64,000 bases of DNA from Pseudomonas hefeiensis (GCF_030687835.1 NZ_CP117449.1:3472001-3536000), one strand, 5' to 3'. Positions 53,021-61,517 are shown, numbered from the stretch's first letter. Numbers and translations: made by a program. Notes: a model not told the origin generated them from the letters alone.

Positions 53021-53593
53021 ATGGACATCAAGACCCTTGAGGCGCTGGGCGTGAGCGCAACTGACCTTACCGATCGTATCGTGGATCAAGCAGTACATGC
53101 CCTCCTCTACTCCACTAGTTACGGGGATGACGATGAGGAAAGCACGCAGGCATCCCGGTTCAAGCAGCAGATTGAAAAGCGCGTGAAGGATGCGGTCGAC
53201 CAGAAGATCGACGCGATGTTTGCTGAGCACGTTCTGCCGCGCGTTGGCGAAATCATCGAGTCGGCCGACATGCGCAAGACCAGTAACTACGGCGAGCCTA
53301 AGGGTGAGCCGATGACCTTCAAGGAGTACATCGCCAGCCGCGCAGAGGTGTACATGAGTGAGAAGGTCGATTTCAACGGCAAATCGAAAGGCGAGTCGGG
53401 CGACTACAACTGGCGCGAATCAGGCCCTCGCCTCACTGTTCTGATGAAGCTCTACATCAAGGACACGCTCGAAAAGAGCGCAAAGTCGGCGATCAACGAC
53501 GTGAACAAGGTCATCGCTAAAAACATCGAGCAGGCCGCCAAGGACGCGATCACGTCCTGCGCAGCATCACTCAAGGTCGCCGCGACCATCTGA
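53021..53593 (+). CDS. Early phage protein of unknown function
   Basis: A 190-residue, charged, helical protein (start MDIKTLEALGVSATDLTDRI; a GTG at 53012 is in frame). First large gene of the rightward early operon. Unrecognised. Confidence 0.65.
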   Translation: MDIKTLEALGVSATDLTDRIVDQAVHALLYSTSYGDDDEESTQASRFKQQIEKRVKDAVDQKIDAMFAEHVLPRVGEIIESADMRKTSNYGEPKGEPMTFKEYIASRAEVYMSEKVDFNGKSKGESGDYNWRESGPRLTVLMKLYIKDTLEKSAKSAINDVNKVIAKNIEQAAKDAITSCAASLKVAATI

Positions 53594-53646
53594 CAACCAG
53601 CGCCGAAGCCAGCCTGGCTATAACTGCCCGATCCTCTCGATGAGAG

Positions 53647-53728
53647 CGCATCGGGGTATGCCTTGCCCAGCCCATTGCCCCGATGAAAGCCTGGGGACGC
53701 AAGTGGCGACAGGGCATACCCCGATGCG
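53647..53728. repeat. 16-bp perfect inverted repeat in the leader of the first DGR target
   Basis: CGCATCGGGGTATGCC (53647-53662) is complementary to GGCATACCCCGATGCG (53713-53728), 50 bp apart and 30 bp before the target ATG. An mRNA stem-loop or attenuator is possible. Confidence 0.8.
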
Positions 53729-53757
53729 ACCCAACATCCCCGACAAGGAATACCCCC

Positions 53758-54339
53758 ATGCAAGCAACCCAACTGACCACCTACACCCGTGGCGACCTGA
53801 TGATTAGCAGCCCTGACGAAGCTGTTGTGCTGAAGCTGGCAACCCTGGCTCTCAGCGTCAATACAGCACCAACAGACATCGCAACCCCGAACATCGGCGA
53901 ATACTGGCCCGGCCAGGGCGGCGTGTATGTGGGAATCCGGCACTACCCGGACGGCCCTCACCACCTGATCGTCGGCACTGAAGATCTCGGAAGGTTCGCC
54001 TGGGGCGAATACGGAACCGAGACAGGCGCCACGAGCCGCACCCACGGCATCCTGAACACCACCACCCTCCTTGAGGCTGATGGCTCGTTTCCTGCTGCCG
54101 AGGCAGCGGCCAACTACACCGCCGACGGTCACCACGACTATGGGCTTCCTTCCATCGGTGAGCTCAACCAGGTGTGGCAGTGCGCGCCAGACCTGATCAC
54201 TGAAGGCGCCTACTGGTCGAGTTCGCAGCGCTCCGCCAACTACGCGTTCTTCATGGACTTCGATGATGGCGATCAGAGCATCAGCGGCAAGAGCCTCGAG
54301 CTCCGCGTCCGCCCCGTCCGCAGATTGCCTATTCATTGA
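53758..54339 (+). CDS. DGR target protein 1 (DUF1566/C-type-lectin-like variable protein)
   Basis: A 193-residue protein; AAGGA sets the ATG at 53758. The middle, GEYWPGQGGVYVGIRHYPDG, is shared with target 2. The last 35 codons are the variable repeat (54223-54326), with EGAYWSSSQRSA before and ELRVRPVRR after the hypervariable residues, the layout of lectin-fold DGR display proteins. No signal peptide or fibre motif. It lies 7.8 kb from the template, in the early operon. Ligand unknown. Confidence 0.88.
   Translation: MQATQLTTYTRGDLMISSPDEAVVLKLATLALSVNTAPTDIATPNIGEYWPGQGGVYVGIRHYPDGPHHLIVGTEDLGRFAWGEYGTETGATSRTHGILNTTTLLEADGSFPAAEAAANYTADGHHDYGLPSIGELNQVWQCAPDLITEGAYWSSSQRSANYAFFMDFDDGDQSISGKSLELRVRPVRRLPIH
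54223..54326 (+). repeat. DGR variable repeat 1 (VR1)
   Basis: Matches the template repeat except at 13 positions, all adenine in the template. The invariant 3' end CTCCGCGTCCGCCCCGTCCG is the GC-rich initiation-of-homing-like segment. Confidence 0.93.
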
Positions 54340-54541
54340 TCCATTTATTGCTTTTTATCGCAGGTGAATCGCGGTGCTGCTCAGGTACGAGTGGCAAGGC
54401 CTGATACATGCCGGGCAGTGCCGGCCACCTGCAACCCTCCCCCGACCAATCCCGCATGCACATGACACCGCGCCCAACGGCAACCAGCGGAAGGATCGTG
54501 TGCAGCCGGAATTTGTTGGATCAACCACAGAGGAAACCAGC

Positions 54542-54829
54542 ATGTGCAATTGCGCAACCGAAGTTGAAGCGGCAGCAAAAGAAAAGATTCGCGCCAAGCT
54601 GCCAGAAGGCTCCCGCGATTTCTCCGTCGAGCTGCAAGGGTTCGCCTGGCTTATGGGCGGCACCGTGAGCATGAAGAACAAGCTGAACCTGCACATTGAG
54701 TACGAGGTGCCCAAGAAGAAAGTCGATGGGTTCCAGCGCAAGAAGCAGGACATGTCGATGCTCGGCAGCTACTGCATGTTCTGCGGCGAGAAGTACGACA
54801 AAGACGAGCCGGAAGTGGAAGCCGCCTAA
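54542..54829 (+). CDS. Small protein with cysteine pairs
   Basis: A 95-residue protein with MCNC at the start and YCMFCGEKYD near the end, a possible zinc site. GAGGAAA precedes the ATG. Unrecognised. Confidence 0.6.
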   Translation: MCNCATEVEAAAKEKIRAKLPEGSRDFSVELQGFAWLMGGTVSMKNKLNLHIEYEVPKKKVDGFQRKKQDMSMLGSYCMFCGEKYDKDEPEVEAA

Positions 54830-54850
54830 CCCCAAACACTGGAGGCGACC

Positions 54851-55096
54851 ATGGCAACCAGCTATGCAGACAGCGCCCAGGCCAGGGCATGGGACCGACA
54901 CTTCGACGAAATGGGCCGTCCGCGCCCAACCCACAAAGACCTCTACCACGACTACGACGCCTTGCAGGCCCGGGCCAAGCTGACAGCCGAGCAGCGCGCT
55001 TTTGAAGTCGCTCACAGAAAGGAAATGGCGATTCGCATAAACGCGGCGGTCGATCAGATCGCTGAATTTTGGGGCCTGGAGGTAAAGAAATCGTGA
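54851..55096 (+). CDS. Small early phage protein
   Basis: An 81-residue charged helical protein, with GGAGG before the ATG. First of a tightly overlapping chain of small genes. Unrecognised. Confidence 0.6.
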   Translation: MATSYADSAQARAWDRHFDEMGRPRPTHKDLYHDYDALQARAKLTAEQRAFEVAHRKEMAIRINAAVDQIAEFWGLEVKKS

Positions 55097-55314
55097 GTGC
55101 TCACTCCATTGCAATTCACCGCATTGAGACGGAACCGTTTGCAATCCCAACCTCTTTACTGCCCGTGCTAACCGCAGACAGGGCGCGTATGGCGGCAATT
55201 CTCGCGGAAGAGCTTTCCGCGATTACCACCAGCGAGCGCGACTCCTATCTCAAGCAAATTGGCGCTGCTGAGCTAACCAGGTATGTCGAGCTTTTGCCAA
55301 GGGCTGCAGCATGA
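55093..55314 (+). CDS. Small early phage protein (GTG start)
   Basis: A 73-residue protein; GGAGGT sets the GTG, which overlaps the previous stop by 4 bp. Unrecognised. Confidence 0.6.
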   Translation: MSAHSIAIHRIETEPFAIPTSLLPVLTADRARMAAILAEELSAITTSERDSYLKQIGAAELTRYVELLPRAAA

Positions 55315-55502
55315 GCCCTCACATCCTGATCGACGAGGCGCTGGAAAGCCTGGAGCACCCCGACAGCCCTCCAGGTGCCGGAAAGGTTGTGCTGCACATG
55401 ATCACCAAAATGATGGAAGGCAGCGCCATCACAGTTGAAGAGTTCAACCACTACTGCAAGCGCCTCCTGAAAATCACCAGGCAGCGCAAGGAGGCGTCAT
55501 GA
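55311..55502 (+). CDS. Small early phage protein
   Basis: A 63-residue helical protein (MSPHILIDEALESLEHPDSP), overlapping both neighbours by 4 bp. Unrecognised. Confidence 0.6.
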   Translation: MSPHILIDEALESLEHPDSPPGAGKVVLHMITKMMEGSAITVEEFNHYCKRLLKITRQRKEAS

Positions 55503-55669
55503 GTACTGCACCGGTTAAAACGCTGCTGGATGAGCAGCTCGAAGAGATTGAGCGCAGCCTTGCGATAGTAGGCGCTGGCATTCCGCGTGAGCTGCCTGTT
55601 GTCGTGCTCCCGCCCAAGCTGGTAGCGGCGATCAAGTCGGGGCGTATCGCAGTGAGGGCCAAACAATGA
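55499..55669 (+). CDS. Small early phage protein (56 residues)
   Basis: Starts MSTAPVKTLLDEQLEEIERS after AAGGAGG and overlaps both neighbours by 4 bp. Unrecognised. Confidence 0.55.
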   Translation: MSTAPVKTLLDEQLEEIERSLAIVGAGIPRELPVVVLPPKLVAAIKSGRIAVRAKQ

Positions 55670-55785
55670 AGTGCCTCTACTGGATCCTCGGCGCCTCCAT
55701 CCTCATGACCATGCTCGCCTACACCGTGGTCAGCGAAAGGTCGGCATCCTGCAGCGTACCGCAACTGTCCCAGGTGCTGAGGTGA
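55666..55785 (+). CDS. Small membrane protein (39 residues)
   Basis: MKCLYWILGASILMTMLAYT forms one hydrophobic helix; a short polar tail follows. Coupled on both sides. Unrecognised. Confidence 0.5.
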   Translation: MKCLYWILGASILMTMLAYTVVSERSASCSVPQLSQVLR

Positions 55786-55898
55786 CTGCCCGTCAGCGGG
55801 CCCGGCGCTTGCTGATCTGGCGCGGGTCGTTCTCGGCCATCACCTTCTGCACTCTCATGATGCTGCTCAGCGCCCTCGCCGATCGCATCACCCAATAA
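55782..55898 (+). CDS. Small membrane protein (38 residues, GTG start)
   Basis: A basic N-terminus followed by one hydrophobic segment (FSAITFCTLMMLLSALAD). The GTG overlaps the preceding stop. Unrecognised. Confidence 0.45.
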   Translation: MTARQRARRLLIWRGSFSAITFCTLMMLLSALADRITQ

Positions 55899-55941
55899 AC
55901 AACACCACCAAAAGCTGCGCTCGGCGCGGCAAGGAATCGTC

Positions 55942-57072
55942 ATGTCCGCAAATGCCAAACAAGCCGCCGTATCGACCGAACTGGAAGCGAGTGAAACCGG
56001 CGACACAAAGAATGCTGTTGCTCCTGCAGTTGCCGTCACCGATATCGCCGAGTATCGACCACATGAAGAACAGATTGTCCGTCTGGAAACGACCTACGCG
56101 AACCTGGTTGTCGACTGCTCTACCAGTGAAGGCCTGGCGAATGCTAAGGAGGTTCGCGTTGATATTCGCGATGTCCGCTATGCCCTGGCCAATACCACGA
56201 AAACGGCGCTGATTCCCTATCAGCAGGCGGTTAAGGACGCCCAGGCTCGCGTCAACCAAGTGAAGGAATTCGGTGAAGCGCTGAAGGATCGCGTGCTGGC
56301 GATCGAGGCGCCTGTTGACGAAGCGATTAAGGCCGAAGAAAAGCGCGCCGCTGACGCCAAGGCCGAACGCGAGCGTGTCGAGGCTGAGCGTGTCGAAGCC
56401 ATCCGGGCAAAGATTACCCGATTCGGTTCAGTCGCTGCTGCATATGCAAGCCGAAGCGCTGCCGACGTCGAAAACGTCCTGAAAAACGTCAAGGAGTCGG
56501 TGATCCTGCCCCAGGAGTATGCCGAGTTCGAGGCTGAGGCGACCATCGCTCGCGACAACGCTATTGAGCAGCTTGAGACCCTCCACAAGGCTGCAATTGA
56601 TCGAGAAGATGCCGCCGCCAAGCTCGCCGCCCAGCAAAAAGAACTGGACGAACTGCGCGAGAAGCAACGTATTGCTGACGCCGAAGCCGAGGAATTGCGC
56701 AAGCAACGCGCCGAAGAAGACCGCCTGCGCTTGAAAAAACAGCAGGATGAACTCGACCAGCAGCGCCGCGATATGGAAGCGCAGCAGCGCCAGCAGCGCG
56801 AACGCGACGCACAGTATCAGCGTGACCAAGAGGAACTGGCCCGCCTGCGCGCACTGGCTGCTGCACCCGCTCCGGTGGCGAACGTCATCACGGCTCCGGT
56901 GGTTGCCGACGCAGCGCCAGCGGTAATGGCGGAAGTTGATACAGCACCACTGGCGGGCGCACTCGCTGACTCGAACATGCCGAGCGCCAGCGAAGTGGTC
57001 GAGGTCGTGGCCATGGCCTTCTGTGTCACCAATGACGAGGCTTCGGCCTGGCTGCGCACCCTATCGTTCTAA
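55942..57072 (+). CDS. Coiled-coil protein of the recombination operon
   Basis: A 376-residue protein dominated by Glu/Arg/Gln-rich coiled coil at residues about 125-300, with an Ala/Pro-rich linker and a short C-terminal domain. It precedes RecT and the exonuclease, so it probably works with them; DUF1351-like proteins occur in the same place. No catalytic motif. Confidence 0.65.
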   Translation: MSANAKQAAVSTELEASETGDTKNAVAPAVAVTDIAEYRPHEEQIVRLETTYANLVVDCSTSEGLANAKEVRVDIRDVRYALANTTKTALIPYQQAVKDAQARVNQVKEFGEALKDRVLAIEAPVDEAIKAEEKRAADAKAERERVEAERVEAIRAKITRFGSVAAAYASRSAADVENVLKNVKESVILPQEYAEFEAEATIARDNAIEQLETLHKAAIDREDAAAKLAAQQKELDELREKQRIADAEAEELRKQRAEEDRLRLKKQQDELDQQRRDMEAQQRQQRERDAQYQRDQEELARLRALAAAPAPVANVITAPVVADAAPAVMAEVDTAPLAGALADSNMPSASEVVEVVAMAFCVTNDEASAWLRTLSF

Positions 57073-57127
57073 AGAACCCTGAAATCACCCCGGAGGCCGA
57101 CCACAGTCGTCGGCTATGGAGTAAGTA

Positions 57128-58108
57128 ATGAACGCTCAAACCCAGGTTGCTACCGTACCAATGGACACCAGCCCAACAGGGCTGATCCTCAACCGCGACA
57201 GCATGCAGTCGATGACCGAACTCGCGGGCATCATGGCGGGCGGCAAAACCACTTTGCCGAAACACTTTCACGGAAACACGGCTGACTGCATGGCGGTGAT
57301 CATGCAGTCCATGCAGTGGGGCATGAACCCATTCCAGGTGGCGCAAAAGACATTCATCGTCAACGGTGGCCAGCTCAGCTATGAGGCCCAGTTGGTCAAT
57401 GCGGTTATCACCACACGAGCGCCGACCCTTGATCGAATCCATTACGACTGGTTTGGCGACTGGGACAAGATCATTGGCAACTTCCGTGAAATTGAAAGCA
57501 AAAAGCAAATGGATGACCACGGCCAGCCGAAGAAGTACCGCGTCCCAAACTGGAACATAAACGACGAGAAAGGGCTTGGCGTCCGCGTGTGGGCTACGTT
57601 CATAGGCGAGGACACCCCGCGCGAACTGATCACCTTGATGACTCAGGCGCGCACCCGGAACTCGACGCTATGGGCGGACGATCCAAAGCAGCAGATCGCG
57701 TACCTGGCCGTCAAAAAATGGGCTCGCCTGTATTGCCCTGACGTGATCTTGGGCGTGTACACACGCGACGAGCTGGACGACGGCTACGCGCTACCTGAAA
57801 CAGATGTTACCCCGAGATCTACCAACGAAAAGCCAGCAGACGTGGGCGCCGCGTCAGTTCCTCAGGGCGATACAGCCGACGCAACCACTGACCTATTCGA
57901 GCAGTTGAAAAAGATCGCTCAGGAACAGGGTATTGAGGGCTACGAAAAGGCCTGGAAGGCGCTGAAGCCTCAGCAGCGCGGCGCCATTGGCGTAACTCGT
58001 CACGGCGAACTGAAGACGATTGCACAGACCATTGATGCGGAGTTCACGACCGTCAACGAGAACGCAGACGTTGATTCTGAAAGCGATCAGCAAGGAGGCA
58101 ATCAATGA
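57128..58108 (+). CDS. RecT-family single-strand annealing protein
   Basis: A 326-residue protein with HFHGNTADCMAVIMQSMQWG, MNPFQVAQKTFIVNG and QLSYEAQLVNAVI, the conserved RecT/Bet region. The C-terminal third is linker-like. It overlaps the exonuclease start by 4 bp, forming the exo-bet-type pair for recombination of linear phage DNA. Confidence 0.9.
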   Translation: MNAQTQVATVPMDTSPTGLILNRDSMQSMTELAGIMAGGKTTLPKHFHGNTADCMAVIMQSMQWGMNPFQVAQKTFIVNGGQLSYEAQLVNAVITTRAPTLDRIHYDWFGDWDKIIGNFREIESKKQMDDHGQPKKYRVPNWNINDEKGLGVRVWATFIGEDTPRELITLMTQARTRNSTLWADDPKQQIAYLAVKKWARLYCPDVILGVYTRDELDDGYALPETDVTPRSTNEKPADVGAASVPQGDTADATTDLFEQLKKIAQEQGIEGYEKAWKALKPQQRGAIGVTRHGELKTIAQTIDAEFTTVNENADVDSESDQQGGNQ

Positions 58109-58773
58109 GCGCCGCCGTAGATCTTCAGCGCACGGAGCAGTGGCATCAGGACCGCAGCGGTCGCCTAACAGCAAGCAGGTTCAAGGATGTGATTGCGTGG
58201 GGGGATCGCGACAAGCATGGCAAGCGCAAACCACTTGCTGCCCGCACCACCTATATGCGCGAGCTGGCATTTGAACGGCTGGCTAACAGGTCGAAACATT
58301 CGGTCAGTAGCAAGTCGATGGCCTGGGGCACCGAGGTTGAGCAGTCGAGTCATGACTTTTACGAAATCCTGACCGGAAATAACGTCATCAAGTCGGGCTT
58401 TGTGGTTCACCCAAAGTACGACTGGCTAGGCTGTTCACCGGACGGCTTGATTGGTGAAGACGGGGGCATTGAGTCGAAGTGTCCATTCAATGAGGCCGTC
58501 CACGTTCGCACCTGGCTCGAAGGCATGCCCGAGGAACATAAGCCGCAGGTTCAGGGCTGCATGTTCGTCACGGGCCGGGAATGGTGGGATTTCCTGTCGT
58601 TCGATCCGCGCCAAGATGAAGACTGCCGCCTGTACATCGAAACCATTAAGCGAGATGACGAGTACATCGCGATGCTCCATCAAGAGCTGGTCCAGTTCAA
58701 TCTGGAGCTTGGCCGGATGGTTGATGAGGTCGCCGACAAAGCGCGGGCGCAGGCCCATAGATTAGGAGCTTGA
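58105..58773 (+). CDS. YqaJ/lambda-exonuclease-type nuclease
   Basis: A 222-residue PD-(D/E)XK nuclease with RLTASRFKDV, GTEVEQSSHDFYE, GCSPDGL (Asp113) and IESKCP (Glu123, Lys125). It should resect double-strand ends so that RecT can load. Confidence 0.92.
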   Translation: MSAAVDLQRTEQWHQDRSGRLTASRFKDVIAWGDRDKHGKRKPLAARTTYMRELAFERLANRSKHSVSSKSMAWGTEVEQSSHDFYEILTGNNVIKSGFVVHPKYDWLGCSPDGLIGEDGGIESKCPFNEAVHVRTWLEGMPEEHKPQVQGCMFVTGREWWDFLSFDPRQDEDCRLYIETIKRDDEYIAMLHQELVQFNLELGRMVDEVADKARAQAHRLGA

Positions 58774-58775
58774 TC

Positions 58776-59294
58776 ATGATCAGCCCAGAACTCAGCACCA
58801 TCCGCCAAAAGGATCTAGATCGCGACTGGATCGCCCGCGCCACGGCGGAATTTGAAAGCCGTGGCACCTTAGAAACACTACCTGTGCAGGCCCGCGACGC
58901 TGACTTCGGCGTGATGTTCAACGGCAAAGCCCGTGACGGCACACGGGCCGAACCCAACCCCTCCCTGGAATCCAAGGTTGCGGCAGCAGCACCAACCCTG
59001 ACTGTCACTGAGGCCATGAAGACGTTTCACCTCAGCGAGAGCGACTTGAAGCGCATGGCAACTCGCATGGGCTTCAAGTTCAAGCGCGGATACACCACCA
59101 ACCAGGGCCACAAGGCTACCGACGGCCCGATGGTTGAGCGGATCACTGCCTTGCGCGACGTAGGCCTGAGCCGGTCCAAGGTCATGAAGCAGATCGGCAT
59201 GAGCTACGAGAAATTCCACCGCCTGCTCAAGGACTACAGCATCGTTTTCCCGGCGCTGCCGTTCCACTTGCGCAACGGGAAGTTGAAGTCTTGA
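58776..59294 (+). CDS. Phage helix-turn-helix protein
   Basis: A 172-residue protein with two helix-turn-helix-like parts (MKTFHLSESDLKRMATRMGF; VGLSRSKVMKQIGMSYEKFH). GGAG sets the ATG at 58776. Possibly a regulator or nucleoid-binding protein. Unassigned. Confidence 0.6.
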   Translation: MISPELSTIRQKDLDRDWIARATAEFESRGTLETLPVQARDADFGVMFNGKARDGTRAEPNPSLESKVAAAAPTLTVTEAMKTFHLSESDLKRMATRMGFKFKRGYTTNQGHKATDGPMVERITALRDVGLSRSKVMKQIGMSYEKFHRLLKDYSIVFPALPFHLRNGKLKS

Positions 59295-59620
59295 AGCGAT
59301 CCGCATCTCGCACCCAACAACGCAAACGACAGACCTGGCTGGCACTGCCGGCCAGCGGAATCGAAGGAGCAGGCCATGGCCGAAACACAACAGCCAACTG
59401 CGGAAGCGCTCAAGCAGCGCCGAAAGCGCGAAAAGGCAGCGGCGAAGGTTGCCGCCCTGGGCATAGAGAAGCTCACGGTTTAGGTGGCCGGGGTGTTCAA
59501 GTCGGACCTCAAGCGGGTCATGGCAGCGCATGGCATCAACAATCAGCAGGACATTCACCAGCGGCTGCTGAAGAACCTGATCAGCGCCGACTTCGAAACG
59601 CAGGAGTGGATGCTGCGTAA
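59291..59620 (+). CDS. Possible coupled ORF with a QTWLALPA motif
   Basis: A TTG start overlaps the previous stop; the first 21 residues (RKRQTWLALPA) resemble those of the frame at 60127. Most of the remaining frame shadows the next gene, so only the N-terminal part is credible. Confidence 0.25.
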   Translation: MKRSASRTQQRKRQTWLALPASGIEGAGHGRNTTANCGSAQAAPKARKGSGEGCRPGHREAHGLGGRGVQVGPQAGHGSAWHQQSAGHSPAAAEEPDQRRLRNAGVDAA

Positions 59621-59735
59621 TGTCACGACACCTTATGAGCCAAGCGAAAAGGTGTCGCGAGCATTTTACGAGAAGAGCATGGCCGAGCTATCGGCGGATC
59701 CGGGGGGCGAGATAATCGCGCCGGATCGTCAATAG
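59376..59735 (+). pseudogene. Early phage gene interrupted by an in-frame TAG
   Basis: Starts MAETQQPTAEALKQRRKREK after GGAG, meets TAG at 59481-59483, and continues in frame as VAGVFKSDLKRVMAAHGIN to a TAG at 59735. The downstream part alone could start at GTG 59484. The upstream and downstream codons together look like one 119-residue protein with one nonsense codon. Confidence 0.6.
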
Positions 59736-59744
59736 TTCGCGAGC

Positions 59745-59891
59745 TCAGTCGGCTTCAACCGCGACCAACAAATCGCCTTCATCGTCAGTCAGGTCGAACT
59801 TATCTTCCGCAGCGATTTTTGCCTCCGACTCACTGTCGGCGACAACCGTACCCAGATTCTTTCCTTCGAGATAAATGCGCCACTCTTTCAT
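59745..59891 (-). CDS. Small acidic protein on the opposite strand
   Basis: A 48-residue protein starting MKEWRIYLEGKNLGTVVADS, with a strong GAGGAG site. The only leftward gene within this part of the early operon. Unrecognised. Confidence 0.55.
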   Translation of the reverse strand: MKEWRIYLEGKNLGTVVADSESEAKIAAEDKFDLTDDEGDLLVAVEAD

Positions 59892-59893
59892 TG

Positions 59894-60130
59894 ATGCTCC
59901 TCTACCCGGCCCCGTGCCGGTCACCCGTAATACCCCAACCCAAACCAAATTTCCACCACCGAGCACCACAGAAGCTCCGCGCCCAGCGCGACAAGATAGC
60001 GCCTCGGATGCGGGAGCTGGCAGAAGCCGGAAAAACAATAAGCCAGATAGCCGTCGCTCTAAAGATGGACATCAAGCGCGTACATCTGATTGGCTGGGAA
60101 AACGAATTCACTTTCGCCAAGTCGCCATGA
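59894..60130 (+). CDS. Small helix-turn-helix-like protein
   Basis: Up to 78 residues; the conserved-looking part is MRELAEAGKTISQIAVALKM (ATG 60009), a helix-turn-helix. The true start may be 60009. Its stop overlaps the next ATG. Confidence 0.5.
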   Translation: MLLYPAPCRSPVIPQPKPNFHHRAPQKLRAQRDKIAPRMRELAEAGKTISQIAVALKMDIKRVHLIGWENEFTFAKSP

Positions 60131-60372
60131 AGAGAATTAACAAGCAGGTGCACCAGCGGCGCCGGCAAACGTGGCTGGATCTGCCAGCTCAAACAATCCC
60201 GAGGGAAACCCATGAAGCCCGAAATGATTACCCTGAAGCACGGCGACGCCACGATCAAGATGCCGGCGTCTTCTCTAGCGAAGATCGCCATGGCCAGCAC
60301 GTTTGCCGTGGTGTTCCCGCAGGCGGCGAATGTTGCGCCAGCGGCGCCCACCACCATCCCTGCCCTGGGTGA
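60127..60372 (+). CDS. Possible coupled ORF with a QTWLDLPA motif
   Basis: The ATG overlaps the previous stop by 4 bp; MKRINKQVHQRRRQTWLDLP resembles the N-terminus at 59291. The rest overlaps target gene 2 in another frame and is probably not coding. Confidence 0.25.
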   Translation: MKRINKQVHQRRRQTWLDLPAQTIPRETHEARNDYPEARRRHDQDAGVFSSEDRHGQHVCRGVPAGGECCASGAHHHPCPG

Positions 60373-60805
60373 ATACTGGCCCGGCCAGGGTGGTGTGAAC
60401 GCCGGCTTCGTGTCGGCATGCGGCGATGTACCGGCCCACTACCTGATTATTGGCGACAAGGATCTGGGTGAATTCAAGTGGGGTCGGTACCGCGAGGAGT
60501 CAGAGGCAACCAGCAGGTGGGACGGCAAGCTCAACACCGACGCGCTGATCGCGGCTGGAGACCATCCAGCAGCCAAAGAGGCTCGGGCGTACACCGCTGA
60601 CGGACACGTGGACTTCGACCTGCCAGCAGCCGCTCAGCTGTACCAAGTCTGGGTGCATGGCCTGATCGCCGAGGGTGCCTACTGGTCGAGTTCGCAGCGC
60701 TCCGCCAACTACGCATTCTACATGTACTTCGTTGATGGCAATCAGTACAGCACCGTCAAGAGCTACGAGCTCCGCGTCCGCCCCGTCCGCAGATTCTTTA
60801 TTTAA
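60212..60805 (+). CDS. DGR target protein 2 (DUF1566/C-type-lectin-like variable protein)
   Basis: A 197-residue paralogue of target 1, sharing LGEYWPGQGGVNAGF, YTADGHVDFDLPAAAQLYQVW and EGAYWSSSQRSA. The last 35 codons are VR2 (60692-60796). Its N-terminal 50 residues differ from target 1. GAGGG precedes the ATG. Binding role inferred from the lectin-like variable domain. Confidence 0.88.
   Translation: MKPEMITLKHGDATIKMPASSLAKIAMASTFAVVFPQAANVAPAAPTTIPALGEYWPGQGGVNAGFVSACGDVPAHYLIIGDKDLGEFKWGRYREESEATSRWDGKLNTDALIAAGDHPAAKEARAYTADGHVDFDLPAAAQLYQVWVHGLIAEGAYWSSSQRSANYAFYMYFVDGNQYSTVKSYELRVRPVRRFFI
60692..60796 (+). repeat. DGR variable repeat 2 (VR2)
   Basis: Identical to the template repeat except at 10 positions, all adenine in the template; several AAC codons have become TAC or AGC. 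The match extends one base further than in VR1. Confidence 0.93.
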
Positions 60806-60838
60806 TCCTTCATTCATCCGTTCTTGATCCGGCACCGG

Positions 60839-60857
60839 GGCGCAGCAGCGCCTTTTT
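60839..60857 (+). terminator. Hairpin with T-run after target 2
   Basis: GGCGC and GCGCC pair around AGCA, followed by TTTTT. It may end transcription or be the cruciform often found after DGR targets. Confidence 0.65.
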
Positions 60858-60882
60858 GCTGCCTTCAAAAAGAGGAAAGACC

Positions 60883-61503
60883 ATGTCCGCAGTAGCTAAA
60901 GCAGCACCAGCAATAACCATCCCGGAAATCGGCCAACCCTTCGGCGGCGGGTTCTTCTCGGGCATCACCCGCGACCCGGCCACTGGCAGGCGCTATCTGA
61001 ACATCACCGCCGGTGCCGAGCATGAGCTGGTCGGCGCCTGGGGCAAGTACGGCGAAAAGATCGAGGGTGCCAACAGCTTCACCGACAGCCTGGCGAACAC
61101 TGAGGTCATGGCCGCCGCTGGCAGCGAACTGGCGCAAAAGGTCCTGACTCTGGATATCGGCGGCTTCACCGACTGGGCGATCCCGGCCCGCGACATGCAA
61201 GAGCTGCAGTATCGCCACTTCAAGCCGACCACCGAAGAGAACTGGCAGTACGGGCGCAGCGGTGACAACCCGAACAGCGAGCCGGTTGGCCTGCTGTACA
61301 CCGATGAGTCGCCAACCCAGACCGGCATCGAAGCTTTCCAGGAAGGTGGCCCTGAGGCGTTCCAGGATCGCGCCTACTGGTCGAGTTCGCAGCGCTCCGC
61401 CTACTTCGCATTCTACATGCTCTTCGGTGATGGCAGTCAGTACTACTACGGCAAGGACTTCGAGCTCCGCGTCCGCCCCGTCCGCAGTCAATTGATTGAT
61501 TAA
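60883..61503 (+). CDS. DGR target protein 3 (DUF1566/C-type-lectin-like variable protein)
   Basis: A 206-residue protein; GAGGAAA sets the ATG at 60883. Its N-terminal two thirds differ from targets 1 and 2 (TIPEIGQPFGGGFFSGITRD, GGFTDWAIPARDMQELQ), with a DUF1566/Lcl-like pattern, but it shares AYWSSSQRSA and the ELRVRPVR end. VR3 is at 61387-61487. It directly precedes avd. Confidence 0.88.
   Translation: MSAVAKAAPAITIPEIGQPFGGGFFSGITRDPATGRRYLNITAGAEHELVGAWGKYGEKIEGANSFTDSLANTEVMAAAGSELAQKVLTLDIGGFTDWAIPARDMQELQYRHFKPTTEENWQYGRSGDNPNSEPVGLLYTDESPTQTGIEAFQEGGPEAFQDRAYWSSSQRSAYFAFYMLFGDGSQYYYGKDFELRVRPVRSQLID
61387..61487 (+). repeat. DGR variable repeat 3 (VR3)
   Basis: Matches the template except at 15 positions, all adenine in the template. 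The most changed of the three. Homology ends at CGCAG, three to four bases shorter than the others. Confidence 0.93.
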
Positions 61504-61517
61504 TTTGCTTATTTAAT

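Noticed and set aside
40490..59483. TAG reassigned as a sense codon across the phage
   Set aside because: Several intact genes here end with TAG, so a general reassignment does not fit.
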